64,000 nucleotides of DNA from Canna indica (Eukaryota > Streptophyta > Magnoliopsida > Zingiberales > Cannaceae): positions 36,198,001 through 36,262,000 of the forward strand of contig CP136896.1 of the NCBI GenBank assembly GCA_034359265.1, in the 5' to 3' direction. A model generated the notes under the pieces. It ran no database searches and had not been told where the DNA came from. It saw nothing but the letters and a program-made list of their open reading frames with translations. Position numbers and translations under genes: made by a program. Of the stretch, positions 1-11,751 are shown piece after piece; the first letter of the stretch is position 1, and each line of letters begins with the position of its first letter.

Positions 1-161
1 TAACAACTTCTCCCATCGCAGTGAATGTTCTGGAGTCGCTCGGTACTCAGATTACTGGGCGTTTCAAGCCGATACCCCGAAGTTCAATCAGTCGGCTTCG
101 TTCAAAATCAATTCGAAAAATCATGCAATTATGTGCATTAGTCTGTCAAAAATAACTCGAT
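1..161 (+). repeat. Representative 161-bp monomer, T44/T56 clade
   Basis: This is an example of the T clade: CGGTACTC at 41-48 and ATTACTGGG from 51. The two T states nearly always occur together. The monomer also has CATCGCAGTGAATG, TTTCAAGCCG, CGGCTTCG and TCAAAATCAATTCG, and TTATGTGC in place of the commoner TTCTTTGC. It sits first in the 5-mer HOR and recurs at 807. Confidence 0.93.
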
Positions 162-644
162 TAACAACTTCTCCCATCACAGTGAATGTTCTGGAGTCGC
201 TCGGGACTCAGATTACAGGGCATTTCGAGCTGATACCCCGAAGTTCAATCAGTCGGCATCGTTCAAGATCTATTCGAAAAATCATGCAATTCTTTGCATT
301 AGTTTGTCAAAAATAACTCGATTAACAACTTCTCCCATCATAGTTAATGTTCTGGAGTCGCTCGGGACTCAGATTACAGGGCGTTCCGAGCCGATACCCC
401 GAAGTTTAATCAGTCGGCATCGTTCAAGATCTATTCAAAAAATCATGCAATTCTTTGCATTAGTCTGTCAAAAATAACTCGATTAACAACTTCTCCCATC
501 ACAGTGAATGTTCTGGAGTCGCTCGGTACTCAGATTACTGGGCGTTTCGAGCTGATACCCCGAAGTTCAATCAATCGGCATCGTTCAAGATCTATTAGAA
601 AAAACATGCAATTCTTTGCATTAGTCTGTCAAAAATAACTCGAT

Positions 645-806
645 TAACAACTTCTCCCATCACAGTGAATGTTCTGGAGTCGCTCGGGACTCAGATTACA
701 GGGCGTTTCGAGCCGATACCCCGAAGTTCAATCAGTCTGCTTCGTTCAAGATTCTATTCGAAAAATAGTGCAATTCTGTGCATTAGTCTGTCGAGAATAA
801 CTCGAT
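645..806 (+). repeat. Representative 162-bp monomer class (one extra T)
   Basis: This class belongs to the G clade by positions 44 and 56. It has AGATTCTATT where others have AGATCTATT, which makes it 162 bp. The insertion is usually linked to CAGTCTGCTTCG, AAATAGTGC, TTCTGTGC and CTGTCGAGAAT. The class recurs at 1451, 1774, 2740, 3063, 4029, 5312 and throughout the array, and it often marks one position of each HOR. Because 162 is divisible by three, reading frames pass through it unshifted, which explains the longer chance open frames in the window. Confidence 0.92.
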
Positions 807-1612
807 TAACAACTTCTCCCATCGCAGTGAATGTTCTGGAGTCGCTCGGTACTCAGATTACTGGGCGTTTCAAGCCGATACCCCGAAGTTCAATCAGTCG
901 GCTTCGTTCAAAATCAATTCGAAAAATCATGCAATTATGTGCATTAGTCTGTCAAAAATAACTCGATTAACAACTTCTCCCATCACAGTGAATGTTCTGG
1001 AGTCGCTCGGGACTCAGATTACAGGGCATTTCGAGCTGATACCCCGAAGTTCAATCAGTCGGCATCGTTCAAGATCTATTCGAAAAATCATGCAATTCTT
1101 TGCATTAGTTTGTCAAAAATAACTCGATTAACAACTTCTCCCATCATAGTTAATGTTCTGGAGTCGCTCGGGACTCAGATTACAGGGCGTTCCGAGCCGA
1201 TACCCCGAAGTTTAATCAGTCGGCATCGTTCAAGATCTATTCAAAAAATCATGCAATTCTTTGCATTAGTCTGTCAAAAATAACTCGATTAACAACTTCT
1301 CCCATCACAGTGAATGTTCTGGAGTCGCTCGGTACTCAGATTACTGGGCGTTTCGAGCTGATACCCCGAAGTTCAATCAATCGGCATCGTTCAAGATCTA
1401 TTAGAAAAAACATGCAATTCTTTGCATTAGTCTGTCAAAAATAACTCGATTAACAACTTCTCCCATCACAGTGAATGTTCTGGAGTCGCTCGGGACTCAG
1501 ATTACAGGGCGTTTCGAGCCGATACCCCGAAGTTCAATCAGTCTGCTTCGTTCAAGATTCTATTCGAAAAATAGTGCAATTCTGTGCATTAGTCTGTCGA
1601 GAATAACTCGAT

Positions 1613-4190
1613 TAACAACTTCTCCCATCGCAGTGAATGTTCTGGAGTCGCTCGGTACTCAGATTACTGGGCGTTTCGAGCCGATACCCCGAAGTTCAAT
1701 CAGTCGGCCTCGTTCAAAATCAATTCGAAAAATCGTGCAATTCTTTGCATTATTCTGTCAAAAATAACTCGATTAACAACTTCTCCCATCACAGTGAATG
1801 TTCTGGAGTCGCTCGGGACTCAGATTACAGGGCGTTTCGAGCCGATACCCCGAAGTTCAATCAGTCTGCTTCGTTCAAGATTCTATTCGAAAAATAGTGC
1901 AATTCTGTGCATTAGTCTGTCGAGAATAACTCGATTAACAACTTCTCCCATCGCAGTGAATGTTCTGGAGTCGCTCGGTACTCAGATTACTGGGTGTTTC
2001 GAGCCGATACCCCGAAGTTCAATCAGTCGGCCTCGGTCAAAATCAATTCGAAAAATCATGCAATTATGTGCATTAGTCTGTCAAAAATAACTCGATTAAC
2101 AACTTCTCCCATCACAGTGAATGTTCTGGAGTCGCTCGGGACTCAGATTACAGGGCATTTCGAGCCGATACCCCGAAGTTCAATCTGTCGGCATCGTTAA
2201 GATCTATTCGAAAAAGCATGCAATTCTTTGCATTAGTTTGTCAAAAATAACTCGATTAACAACTTCTCCCATCATAGTTAATGTTCTGGAGTCGCTCGGG
2301 ACTCAGATTACAGGGCGTTTCGAGCCGATACCCCGAAGTTTAATCAGTCGGCATCGTTCAAGATCTATTCGAAAAATCATGCAATTCTTTGCATTAGTCT
2401 GTCAAAAATAACTCGATTAACAACTTCTCCCATCATAGTTAATGTTCTGGAGTCGCTCGGGACTCAGATTACAGGGCGTTCCGAGCCGATACCCCGAAGT
2501 TTAATCAGTCGGCATCGTTCAAGATCTATTCAAAAAATCATGCAATTCTTTGCATTAGTCTGTCAAAAATAACTCGATTAACAACTTCTCCCATCACAGT
2601 GAATGTTCTGGAGTCGCTCGGTACTCAGATTACTGGGCGTTTCGAGCTGATACCCCGAAGTTCAATCAATCGGCATCGTTCAAGATCTATTAGAAAAAAC
2701 ATGCAATTCTTTGCATTAGTCTGTCAAAAATAACTCGATTAACAACTTCTCCCATCACAGTGAATGTTCTGGAGTCGCTCGGGACTCAGATTACAGGGCG
2801 TTTCGAGCCGATACCCCGAAGTTCAATCAGTCTGCTTCGTTCAAGATTCTATTCGAAAAATAGTGCAATTCTGTGCATTAGTCTGTCGAGAATAACTCGA
2901 TTAACAACTTCTCCCATCGCAGTGAATGTTCTGGAGTCGCTCGGTACTCAGATTACTGGGCGTTTCGAGCCGATACCCCGAAGTTCAATCAGTCGGCCTC
3001 GTTCAAAATCAATTCGAAAAATCGTGCAATTCTTTGCATTATTCTGTCAAAAATAACTCGATTAACAACTTCTCCCATCACAGTGAATGTTCTGGAGTCG
3101 CTCGGGACTCAGATTACAGGGCGTTTCGAGCCGATACCCCGAAGTTCAATCAGTCTGCTTCGTTCAAGATTCTATTCGAAAAATAGTGCAATTCTGTGCA
3201 TTAGTCTGTCGAGAATAACTCGATTAACAACTTCTCCCATCGCAGTGAATGTTCTGGAGTCGCTCGGTACTCAGATTACTGGGTGTTTCGAGCCGATACC
3301 CCGAAGTTCAATCAGTCGGCCTCGGTCAAAATCAATTCGAAAAATCATGCAATTATGTGCATTAGTCTGTCAAAAATAACTCGATTAACAACTTCTCCCA
3401 TCACAGTGAATGTTCTGGAGTCGCTCGGGACTCAGATTACAGGGCATTTCGAGCCGATACCCCGAAGTTCAATCTGTCGGCATCGTTAAGATCTATTCGA
3501 AAAAGCATGCAATTCTTTGCATTAGTCTGTCAAAAATAACTCGATTAACAACTTCTCCCATCATAGTTAATGTTCTGGAGTCGCTCGGGACTCAGATTAC
3601 AGGGCGTTTCGAGCCGATACCCCGAAGTTTAATCAGTCGGCATCGTTCAAGATCTATTCGAAAAATCATGCAATTCTTTGCATTAGTCTGTCAAAAATAA
3701 CTCGATTAACAACTTCTCCCATCATAGTTAATGTTCTGGAGTCGCTCGGGACTCAGATTACAGGGCGTTTCGAGCCGATACCCCGAAGTTTAATCAGTCG
3801 GCATCGTTCAAGATCTATTCGAAAAATCATGCAATTCTTTGCATTAGTCTGTCAAAAATAACTCGATTAACAACTTCTCCCATCACAGTGAATGTTCTGG
3901 AGTCGCTCGGTACTCAGATTACTGGGCGTTTCGAGCTGATACCCCGAAGTTCAATCAATCGACATCGTTCAAGATCTATTAGAAAAAACATGCAATTCTT
4001 TGCATTAGTCTGTCAAAAATAACTCGATTAACAACTTCTCCCATCACAGTGAATGTTCTGGAGTCGCTCGGGACTCAGATTACAGGGCGTTTCGAGCCGA
4101 TACCCCGAAGTTCAATCAGTCTGCTTCGTTCAAGATTCTATTCGAAAAATAGTGCAATTCTGTGCATTAGTCTGTCGAGAATAACTCGAT
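1613..4190 (+). repeat. 8-mer higher-order repeat type I, 1289 bp x 2
   Basis: Monomers starting 1613, 1774, 1936, 2097, 2257, 2418, 2579 and 2740 are repeated from 2902 to 4190. Each copy includes a 160-bp monomer (2097 and 3386) that lacks one base (CATCGTTAAGATC for CATCGTTCAAGATC) and carries CAATCTGTCGG. I noticed only a few differences between copies: AGTTTGTC/AGTCTGTC, CGTTCCGAG/CGTTTCGAG with ATTCAAAAA/ATTCGAAAA, and CGGCATC/CGACATC near 3961. That is about 99.7% identity. A third copy starts at 4191 but switches composition after one monomer. Confidence 0.92.
2257..2417 (+). repeat. Representative 161-bp monomer, G44/A56 clade
   Basis: This is an example of the G clade: CGGGACTC at positions 41-48 and ATTACAGGG from 51. 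It carries CATAGTTAATG at 15-25, TTTAATCAG near 83-91 and CATCG at 96-100. Landmarks shared by most monomers are an inverted repeat GAGTC/GACTC (33-37 with 44-48), A-tracts at about 116-120 and 148-152, and an inverted repeat ATGCAA/TTGCAT (123-128 with 133-138, 4-nt loop). Near-identical monomers start at 3546, 3707, 5796, 5957 and many other places. Confidence 0.93.
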
Positions 4191-4995
4191 TAACAACTTC
4201 TCCCATCGCAGTGAATGTTCTGGAGTCGCTCGGTACTCAGATTACTGGGCGTTTCGAGCCGATACCCCGAAGTTCAATCAGTCGGCCTCGTTCAAAATCA
4301 ATTCGAAAAATCGTGCAATTCTTTGCATTATTCTGTCAAAAATAACTCGATTAACAACTTCTCCCATCACAGTGAATGTTCTGGAGTCGCTCGGGACTCA
4401 GATTACAGGGCGTTTCGAGCCGATACCCCGAAGTTTAATCAGTCGGCATCGTTCAAGATCTATTCGAAAAATCATGCAATTCTTTTCATTAGTCTGTCAA
4501 AAATAACTCGATTAACAACTTCTCCCATCACACTTAATGTTCTGGAGTCGCTCGGGACTCAGATTACAGGGCGTTTCGAGCCGATACCCCGAAGTTCAAT
4601 CAGTCGGCTTCGTTCAAAATCTATTCGAAAAATCGTGCAATTCTGTGCATTAGTCTGTCAAAAATAACTCGATTAACAACTTCTCCCATCATAGTGAATG
4701 TTCTGGAGTCGCTCGGGACTCAGATTACAGGGCGTTTCGAGCCGATACCCCGAAGTTTAATCAGTCGGCATCGTTCAAGATCTATTCGAAAAAGCATGCA
4801 ATTCTTTGCATTAGTCTGTCAAAAATAACTCGATTAACAACTTCTCCCATCGCAGTTAATGTTCTGGAGTCGCTCGGGAGTCAGATTACAGGGCGTTTCG
4901 AGCCGATACCCCGAAGTTCAATCAGTCGGCTTCGTTCAAAATCTATTCGAAAAATCGTGCATTTCTGTGCACTAGTCTGTCAAAAATAACTCGAT

Positions 4996-5150
4996 TAACA
5001 ACTTCTCCCATCGCAGTTAATGTTCTGGAGTCGCTCGGGACTCAGATTACAGGGGGGCCGATACCCCGAAGTTCAATTAGTCGGCTTCGTTCAAAATCTA
5101 TTCAAAAAATCGTGCAATTCTGTGCATTAGTCTGTCAAAAATAACTCGAT
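4996..5150 (+). repeat. 155-bp deletion monomer, copy 1
   Basis: The usual ATTACAGGGCGTTTCGAG is collapsed to ATTACAGGGGGG directly before CCGATACC, a net loss of 6 bp. The next monomer starts at 5151, which confirms the 155-bp length. It closes a block just before a 3062-bp unit and is a convenient marker of block boundaries. Confidence 0.94.
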
Positions 5151-8100
5151 TAACAACTTCTCCCATCGCAGTGAATGTTCTGGAGTCGCTCGGTACTCAG
5201 ATTACTGGGCGTTTCGAGCTGATACCCCGAAGTTCAATCAGTCGACATCGTTCAAGATCTATTTGAAAAATCATGCAATTCTTTGCATTAGTCTGTCAAA
5301 AATAACTCGATTAACAACTTCTCCCATCACAGTGAATGTTCTGGAGTCGCTCGGGACTCAGATTACAGGGCGTTTCGAGCCGATACCCCGAAGTTCAATC
5401 AGTCTGCTTCGTTCAAGATTCTATTCGAAAAATAGTGCAATTCTGTGCATTAGTCTATCGAGAATAACTCGATTAACAACTTCTCCCATCGCAGTGAATG
5501 TTCTGGAGTCGCCCGGTACTCAGATTACTGGGCGTTTCGAGCCGATACCCCGAAGTTCAATCAGTCGGCCTCGTTCAAAATCAATTCGAAAAATCATGCA
5601 ATTATGTGCATTAGTCTGTCAAAAATAACTCGATTAAAAACTTCTCCCATCACAGTGAATGTTCTGGAGTCGCTCGGGACTCAGATTACAGGGCATTTCG
5701 AGCTGATACCCCGAAGTTCAATCAGTCGGCATCGTTCAAGATCTATTCGAAAAATCATGCAATTCTTTGCATTAGTTTGTCAAAAATAACTCGATTAACA
5801 ACTTCTCCCATCATAGTTAATGTTCTGGAGTCGCTCGGGACTCAGATTACAGGGCGTTTCGAGCCGATACCCCGAAGTTTAATCAGTCGGCATCGTTCAA
5901 GATCTATTCGAAAAATCATGCAATTCTTTGCATTAGTCTGTCAAAAATAACTCGATTAACAACTTCTCCCATCATAGTTAATGTTCTGGAGTCGCTCGGG
6001 ACTCAGATTACAGGGCGTTTCGAGCCGATACCCCGAAGTTTAATCAGTCGGCATCGTTCAAGATCTATTCGAAAAATCATGCAATTCTTTGCATTAGTCT
6101 GTCAAAAATAACTCGATTAACAACTTCTCCCATCATAGTGAATGTTCTGGAGTCGCTCGGTACTCAGATTACTGGGCGTTTCGAGCTGATACCCCGAAGT
6201 TCAATCAATCGGCATCGTTCAAGATCTATTAGAAAAAACATGCAATTCTTTGCATTAGTCTATCAAAAATAACTCGATTAACAACTTCTCCCATCACAGT
6301 GAATGTTCTGGAGTCGCTCGGGACTCAGATTACAGGGCGTTCCGAGCTGATACCCCGAAGTTCAATCAGTCTGCTTCTTTCAAGATTCTATTCGAAAAAT
6401 AGTGCAATTCTGTGCATTAGTCTGTCGAGAATAACTCGATTAACAACTTCTCCCATTGCAGTGAATGTTCTAGAGTCGCTCGGTACTCAGATTACTGGGC
6501 GTTTCGAGCCGATACCCCGAAGTTCAATCAGTCGGCCTCGTTCAAAATCAATTCGAAAAATCGTGCAATTCTTTGCATTAGTCTGTCAAAAATAACTCGA
6601 TTAACAACTTCTCCCATCACAGTGAATGTTCTGGAGTCGCTCGGGACTCAGATTACAGGGCATTTCGAGCCGATACCCCGAAGTTCAATCTGTCGGCATC
6701 GTTAAGATCTATTCGAAAAAGCATGCAATTCTTTGCATTAGTCTGTCAAAAATAACTCGATTAACAACTTCTCCCATCACAGTGAATGTTCTGGAGTCGC
6801 TCGGGACTCAGATTACAGGGCGTTTCGAGCCGATACCCCGAAGTTCAATCAGTTGGCTTCGTTCAAGATTCTATTCGAAAAATCGTGCAATTATGTGCAT
6901 TAGTCTGTCAAAAATAACTCGATTAACAACTTCTCCCATCGCAGTGAGTGTTCTGGAGTCGCTCGGTACTCAGATTACTGGGCGTTTCGAGCTGATACCC
7001 CGAAGTTCAATCAGTCGACATCGTTCAAGATCTATTCGAAAAATCATGCAATTCTTTGCATTAGTCTGTCAAAAATAACTCGATTAACAACTTCTCCCAT
7101 CACAGTGAATGTTCTGGAGTCGCTCGGGACTCAGATTACAGGGCGTTTCGAGCCGATACCCCGAAGTTCAATCAGTCTGCTTCGTTCAAGATTCTATTCG
7201 AAAAATAGTGCAATTCTGTGCATTAGTCTGTCGAGAATAACTCGATTAACAACTTCTCCCATCGCAGTGAATGTTCTGGAGTCGCTCGGTACTCAGATTA
7301 CTGGGCGTTTCGAGCCGATACCCCGAAGTTCAATCAGTCGGCCTAGTTCAAAATCAATTCGAAAAATCGTGCAATTCTTTGCATTATTCTGTCAAAAATA
7401 ACTCGATTAACAACTTCTCCCATCACAGTGAATGTTCTGGAGTCGCTCGGGACTCAGATTACAGGGCGTTTCGAGCCGATACCCCGAAGTTTAATCAGTC
7501 GGCATCGTTCAAGATCTATTCGAAAAATCATGCAATTCTTTGCATTAGTCTGCCAAAAATAACTCGATTAACAACTTCTCCCATCGCAGTTAATGTTCTG
7601 GAGTCGCTCGGGACTCATATTACAGGGCGTTTCGAGCCGATACCCCGTAGTTCAATCAGTCGGCTTCGTTCAAAATCTATTCGAAAAATCGTGCAATTCT
7701 GTGCATTAGTCTGTCAAAAATAACTCGATTAACAACTTCTCCCATCACAGTGAATGTTCTGGAGTCTCTCGGGACTCAGATTACAGGGCGTTTCGAGCCG
7801 ATACCCCGAAGTTTAATCAGTCGGCATCGTTCAAGATCTATTCGAAAAAGCATGCAATTCCTTGCATTAGTCTGTCAAAAATAACTCGATTAACAACTTC
7901 TCCCATCGCAGTTAATGTTCTGGAGTCGCTCGGGACTCAGATTACAGGGCGTTTCGAGCCGATACCCCGAAGTTCAATCAGTCGGCTTCGTTCAAAATCT
8001 ATTCGAAAAATCGTGCATTTCTGTGCATTAGTCTGTCAAAAATAACTCGATTAACAACTTCTCCCATCGCAGTTAATGTTCTGGAGTCACTCGGGACTCA

Positions 8101-8212
8101 GATTACAGGGCGTTTCGAGCCGATACCCCGAAGTTCAATCAGTCGGCTTCGTTCAAAATCTATTCAAAAAATCGTGCAATTCTGTGCATTAGTCTGTCAA
8201 AAATAACTCGAT
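5151..8212 (+). repeat. 19-mer unit L1, 3062 bp
   Basis: There are nineteen monomers: fourteen of 161 bp, four of 162 bp (5312, 6279, 6762, 7085) and one of 160 bp (6602), summing to 3062 bp. Diagnostic monomers in order include TATTTGAAAAATC (end of 5151), GCCCGGTACT, TTAAAAACTTC, CTTCTTTCAAG, CATTGCAG, CAGTTGGC, GGCCTAGTTC, CTCATATTAC with CCCCGTAG, CCTTGCATT, and GTCACTC. The same order recurs at 15615 and 20927. Confidence 0.9.
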
Positions 8213-10462
8213 TAACAACTTCTCCCATCGCAGTGAATGTTCTGGAGTCGCTCGGTACTCAGATTACTGGGCGTTTCGAGCTGATACCCCGAAGTTCAAT
8301 CAGTCGACATCGTTCAAGATCTATTTGAAAAATCATGCAATTCTTTGCATTAGTCTGTCAAAAATAACTCGATTAACAACTTCTCCCATCACAGTGAATG
8401 TTCTGGAGTCGCTCGGGACTCAGATTACAGGGCGTTTCGAGCCGATACCCCGAAGTTCAATCAGTTTGCTTCGTTCAAGATTCTATTCGAAAAATAGTGC
8501 AATTCTGTGCATTAGTCTGTCGAGAATAACTCGATTAACAACTTCTCCCATCGCAGTGAATGTTCTGGAGTCGCTCGGTACTCAGATTACTGGGCGTTTC
8601 GAGCCGATACCCCGAAGTTCAATCAGTCGGCCTCGTTCAAAATCAATTCGAAAAATCATGCAATTATGTGCATTAGTCTGTCAAAAATAACTCGATTAAA
8701 AACTTCTCCCATCACAGTGAATGTTCTGGAGTTGCTCGGGACTCAGATTACAGGGCATTTCGAGCTGATACCCCGAAGTTCAATCAGTCGGCATCGTTCA
8801 AGATCTATTCGAAAAATCATGCAATTCTTTGCATTAGTTTGTCAAAAATAACTAGATTAACAACTTCTCCCATCATAGTTAATGTTCTGGAGTCGCTCGG
8901 GACTCAGATTACAGGGCGTTTCGAGCCGATACCCCGAAGTTTAATCAGTCGGCATCGTTCAAGATCTATTCGAAAAATCATGCAATTCTTTGCATTAGTC
9001 TGTCAAAAATAACTCGATTAACAACTTCTCCCATCATAGTTAATGTTCTGGAGTCGCTCGGGACTCAGATTACAGGGCGTTTCGAGCCGATACCCCGAAG
9101 TTTAATCAGTAGGCATCGTTCAAGATCTATTCGAAAAATCATGCAATTCTTTGCATTAGTCTGTCAAAAATAACTCGATTAACAACTTCTCCCATCACAG
9201 TGAATGTTCTGGAGTCGCTCGGTACTCAGATTACTGGGCGTTTCGAGCTGATACCCCGAAGTTCAATCAATCGGCATCGTTCAAGATCTATTAGAAAAAA
9301 CATGCAATTCTTTGCATTAGTCTGTCAAAAATAACTCGATTAACAACTTCTCCCATCACAGTGAATGTTCTGGAGTCGCTCGGGACTCAGATTACAGGGC
9401 GTTCCGAGCCGATACCCCGAAGTTCAATCAGTCTGCTTCGTTCAAGATTCTATTCGAAAAATAGTGCAATTCTGTGCATTAGTCTGTCGAGAATAACTCG
9501 ATTAACAACTTCTCCCATTGCAGTGAATGTTCTGGAGTCTCTCGGTACTCAGATTACTGGGCGTTTCGAGTCGATACCCCGAAGTTCAATCAGTCGGCCT
9601 CGTTCAAAATCAATTCGAAAAATCGTGCAATTCTTTGCATTAGTCTGTCAAAAATAACTCGATTAACAACTTCTCCCATCACAGTGAATGTTCTGGAGTC
9701 GCTCGGGACTCAGATTACAGGGCGTTTCGAGCCGATACCCCGAAGTTTAATCAGTCGGCATCGTTCAAGATCTATTCGAAAAATCATGCAATTCTTTTCA
9801 TTAGTCTGTCAAAAATAACTCGATTAACAACTTCTCCCATCACACTTAATGTTCTGGAGTCGCTCGGGACTCAGATTACAGGGCGTTTCGAGCCGATACC
9901 CCGAAGTTCAATCAGTCGGCTTCGTTCAAAATCTATTCGAAAAATCGTGCAATTCTGTGCATTAGTCTGTCAAAAATAACTCGATTAACAACTTCTCCCA
10001 TCATAGTGAATGTTCTGGAGTCGCTCGGGACTCAGATTACAGGGCGTTTCGAGCCGATACCCCGAAGTTTAATCAGTCGGCATCGTTCAAGATCTATTCG
10101 AAAAAGCATGCAATTCTTTGCATTAGTCTGTCAAAAATAACTCGATTAACAACTTCTCCCATCGCAGTTAATGTTCTGGAGTCGCTCGGGAGTCAGATTA
10201 CAGGGCGTTTCGAGCCGATACCCCGAAGTTCAATCAGTCGGCTTCGTTCAAAATCTATTCGAAAAATCGTGCATTTCTGTGCATTAGTCTGTCAAAAATA
10301 ACTCGATTAACAACTTCTCCCATCGCAGTTAATGTTCTGGAGTCGCTCGGGACTCAGATTACAGGGGGGCCGATACCCCGAAGTTCAATTAGTCGGCTTC
10401 GTTCAAAATCTATTCAAAAAATCGTGCAATTCTGTGCATTAGTCTGTCAAAAATAACTCGAT
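8213..10462 (+). repeat. 14-mer unit S1, 2250 bp
   Basis: There are fourteen monomers, including two of 162 bp and the final 155-bp variant. It begins like the L unit but has its own markers: CAGTTTGC (about 8463), GAGTTGCTC, AACTAGATT, CAGTAGGC (about 9108), GAGTCTCTCGG, CTTTTCATT and CACACTTAATG. It is repeated at 18677-20926. Adding L and S gives the 5312-bp spacing seen between matching markers. Confidence 0.89.
10308..10462 (+). repeat. 155-bp deletion monomer, copy 2
   Basis: It has the same 6-bp loss as the monomer at 4996, exactly 5312 bp downstream. It also shares AATTAGTCGG in place of AATCAGTCGG. It is the last monomer of the 2250-bp unit 8213-10462. Confidence 0.94.
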
Positions 10463-11751
10463 TAACAACTTCTCCCATCGCAGTGAATGTTCTGGAGTCG
10501 CTCGGTACTCAGATTACTGGGCATTTCGAGCTGATACCCCGAAGTTCAATCAGTCGACATCGTTCAAGATCTATTTGAAAAATCATGCAATTCTTTGCAT
10601 TAGTCTGTCAAAAATAACTCGATTAACAACTTCTCCCATCACAGTGAATGTTCTGGAGTCGCTCGGGACTCAGATTACAGGGCGTTTCGAGCCGATACCC
10701 CGAAGTTCAATCAGTCTGCTTCGTTCAAGATTCTATTCGAAAAATAGTGCAATTCTGTGCATTAGTCTGTCGAGAATAACTCGATTAACAACTTCTCCCA
10801 TCGCAGTGAATGTTCTGGAGTCGCTCGGTACTCAGATTACTGGGTGTTTCGAGCCGATACCCCGAAGTTCAATCAGTCGGCCTCGGTCAAAATCAATTCG
10901 AAAAATCATGCAATTATGTGCATTAGTCTGTCAAAAATAACTCGATTAACAACTTCTCCCATCACAGTGAATGTTCTGGAGTCGCTCGGGACTCAGATTA
11001 CAGGGCATTTCGAGCTGATACCCCGAAGTTCAATCAGTCGGCATCGTTCAAGATCTATTCGAAAAATCATGCAATTCTTTGCATTAGTTTGTCAAAAATA
11101 ACTCGATTAACAACTTCTCCCATCATAGTTAATGTTCTGGAGTCGCTCGGGACTCAGATTACAGGGCGTTTCGAGCCGATACCCCGAAGTTTAATCAGTC
11201 GGCATCGTTCAAGATCTATTCGAAAAATCATGCAATTCTTTGCATTAGTCTGTCAAAAATAACTCGATTAACAACTTCTCCCATCATAGTTAATGTTCTG
11301 GAGTCGCTCGGGACTCAGATTACAGGGCGTTTCGAGCCGATACCCCGAAGTTTAATCAGTCGGCATCGTTCAAGATCTATTCGAAAAATCATGCAATTCT
11401 TTGCATTAGTCTGTCAAAAATAACTCGATTAACAACTTCTCCCATCATAGTGAATGTTCTGGAGTCGCTCGGGACTCAGATTACAGGGCGTTCCGAGCCG
11501 ATACCCCGAAGTTTAATCAGTCGGCATCGTTCAAGATCTATTCAAAAAATCATGCAATTCTTTGCATTAGTCTGTCAAAAATAACTCGATTAACAACTTC
11601 TCCCATCACAGTGAATGTTCTGGAGTCGCTCGGTACTCAGATTACTGGGCGTTTCGAGCTGATACCCCGAAGTTCAATCAATCGGCATCGTTCAAGATCT
11701 ATTAGAAAAAACATGCAATTCTTTGCATTAGTCTGTCAAAAATAACTCGAT

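Larger units (their letters stand above)
1..1612 (+). repeat. 5-mer higher-order repeat, 806 bp x 2
   Basis: Monomers 1-5 (starts 1, 162, 323, 484, 645) are repeated in order as monomers 6-10 (starts 807, 968, 1129, 1290, 1451). Each copy is four 161-bp monomers plus one 162-bp monomer, 806 bp in all. I saw no difference between the copies by eye. The clade order is T, G, G, T, G. The left copy begins at the window edge, so more copies may lie outside. Confidence 0.93.
3546..11441 (+). repeat. 10,464-bp-offset duplication, copy 1
   Basis: Monomer classes in this block match position for position those found 10,464 bp to the right. Shared markers include CTTTTCATT (about 4490 and 14950), CACACTTAATG (4513 and 14977 monomers), GGGAGTCAG, the 155-bp monomers, GCCCGGTACT (about 5512 and 15976) and CATTGCAG. 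I saw about a dozen single-base differences, for example GCACTAG at about 4970 and GTGAGTG at about 6946, private to this copy. Exact edges are uncertain because flanking monomers are similar; class order agrees until about 11441 and is out of step after that. Confidence 0.86.
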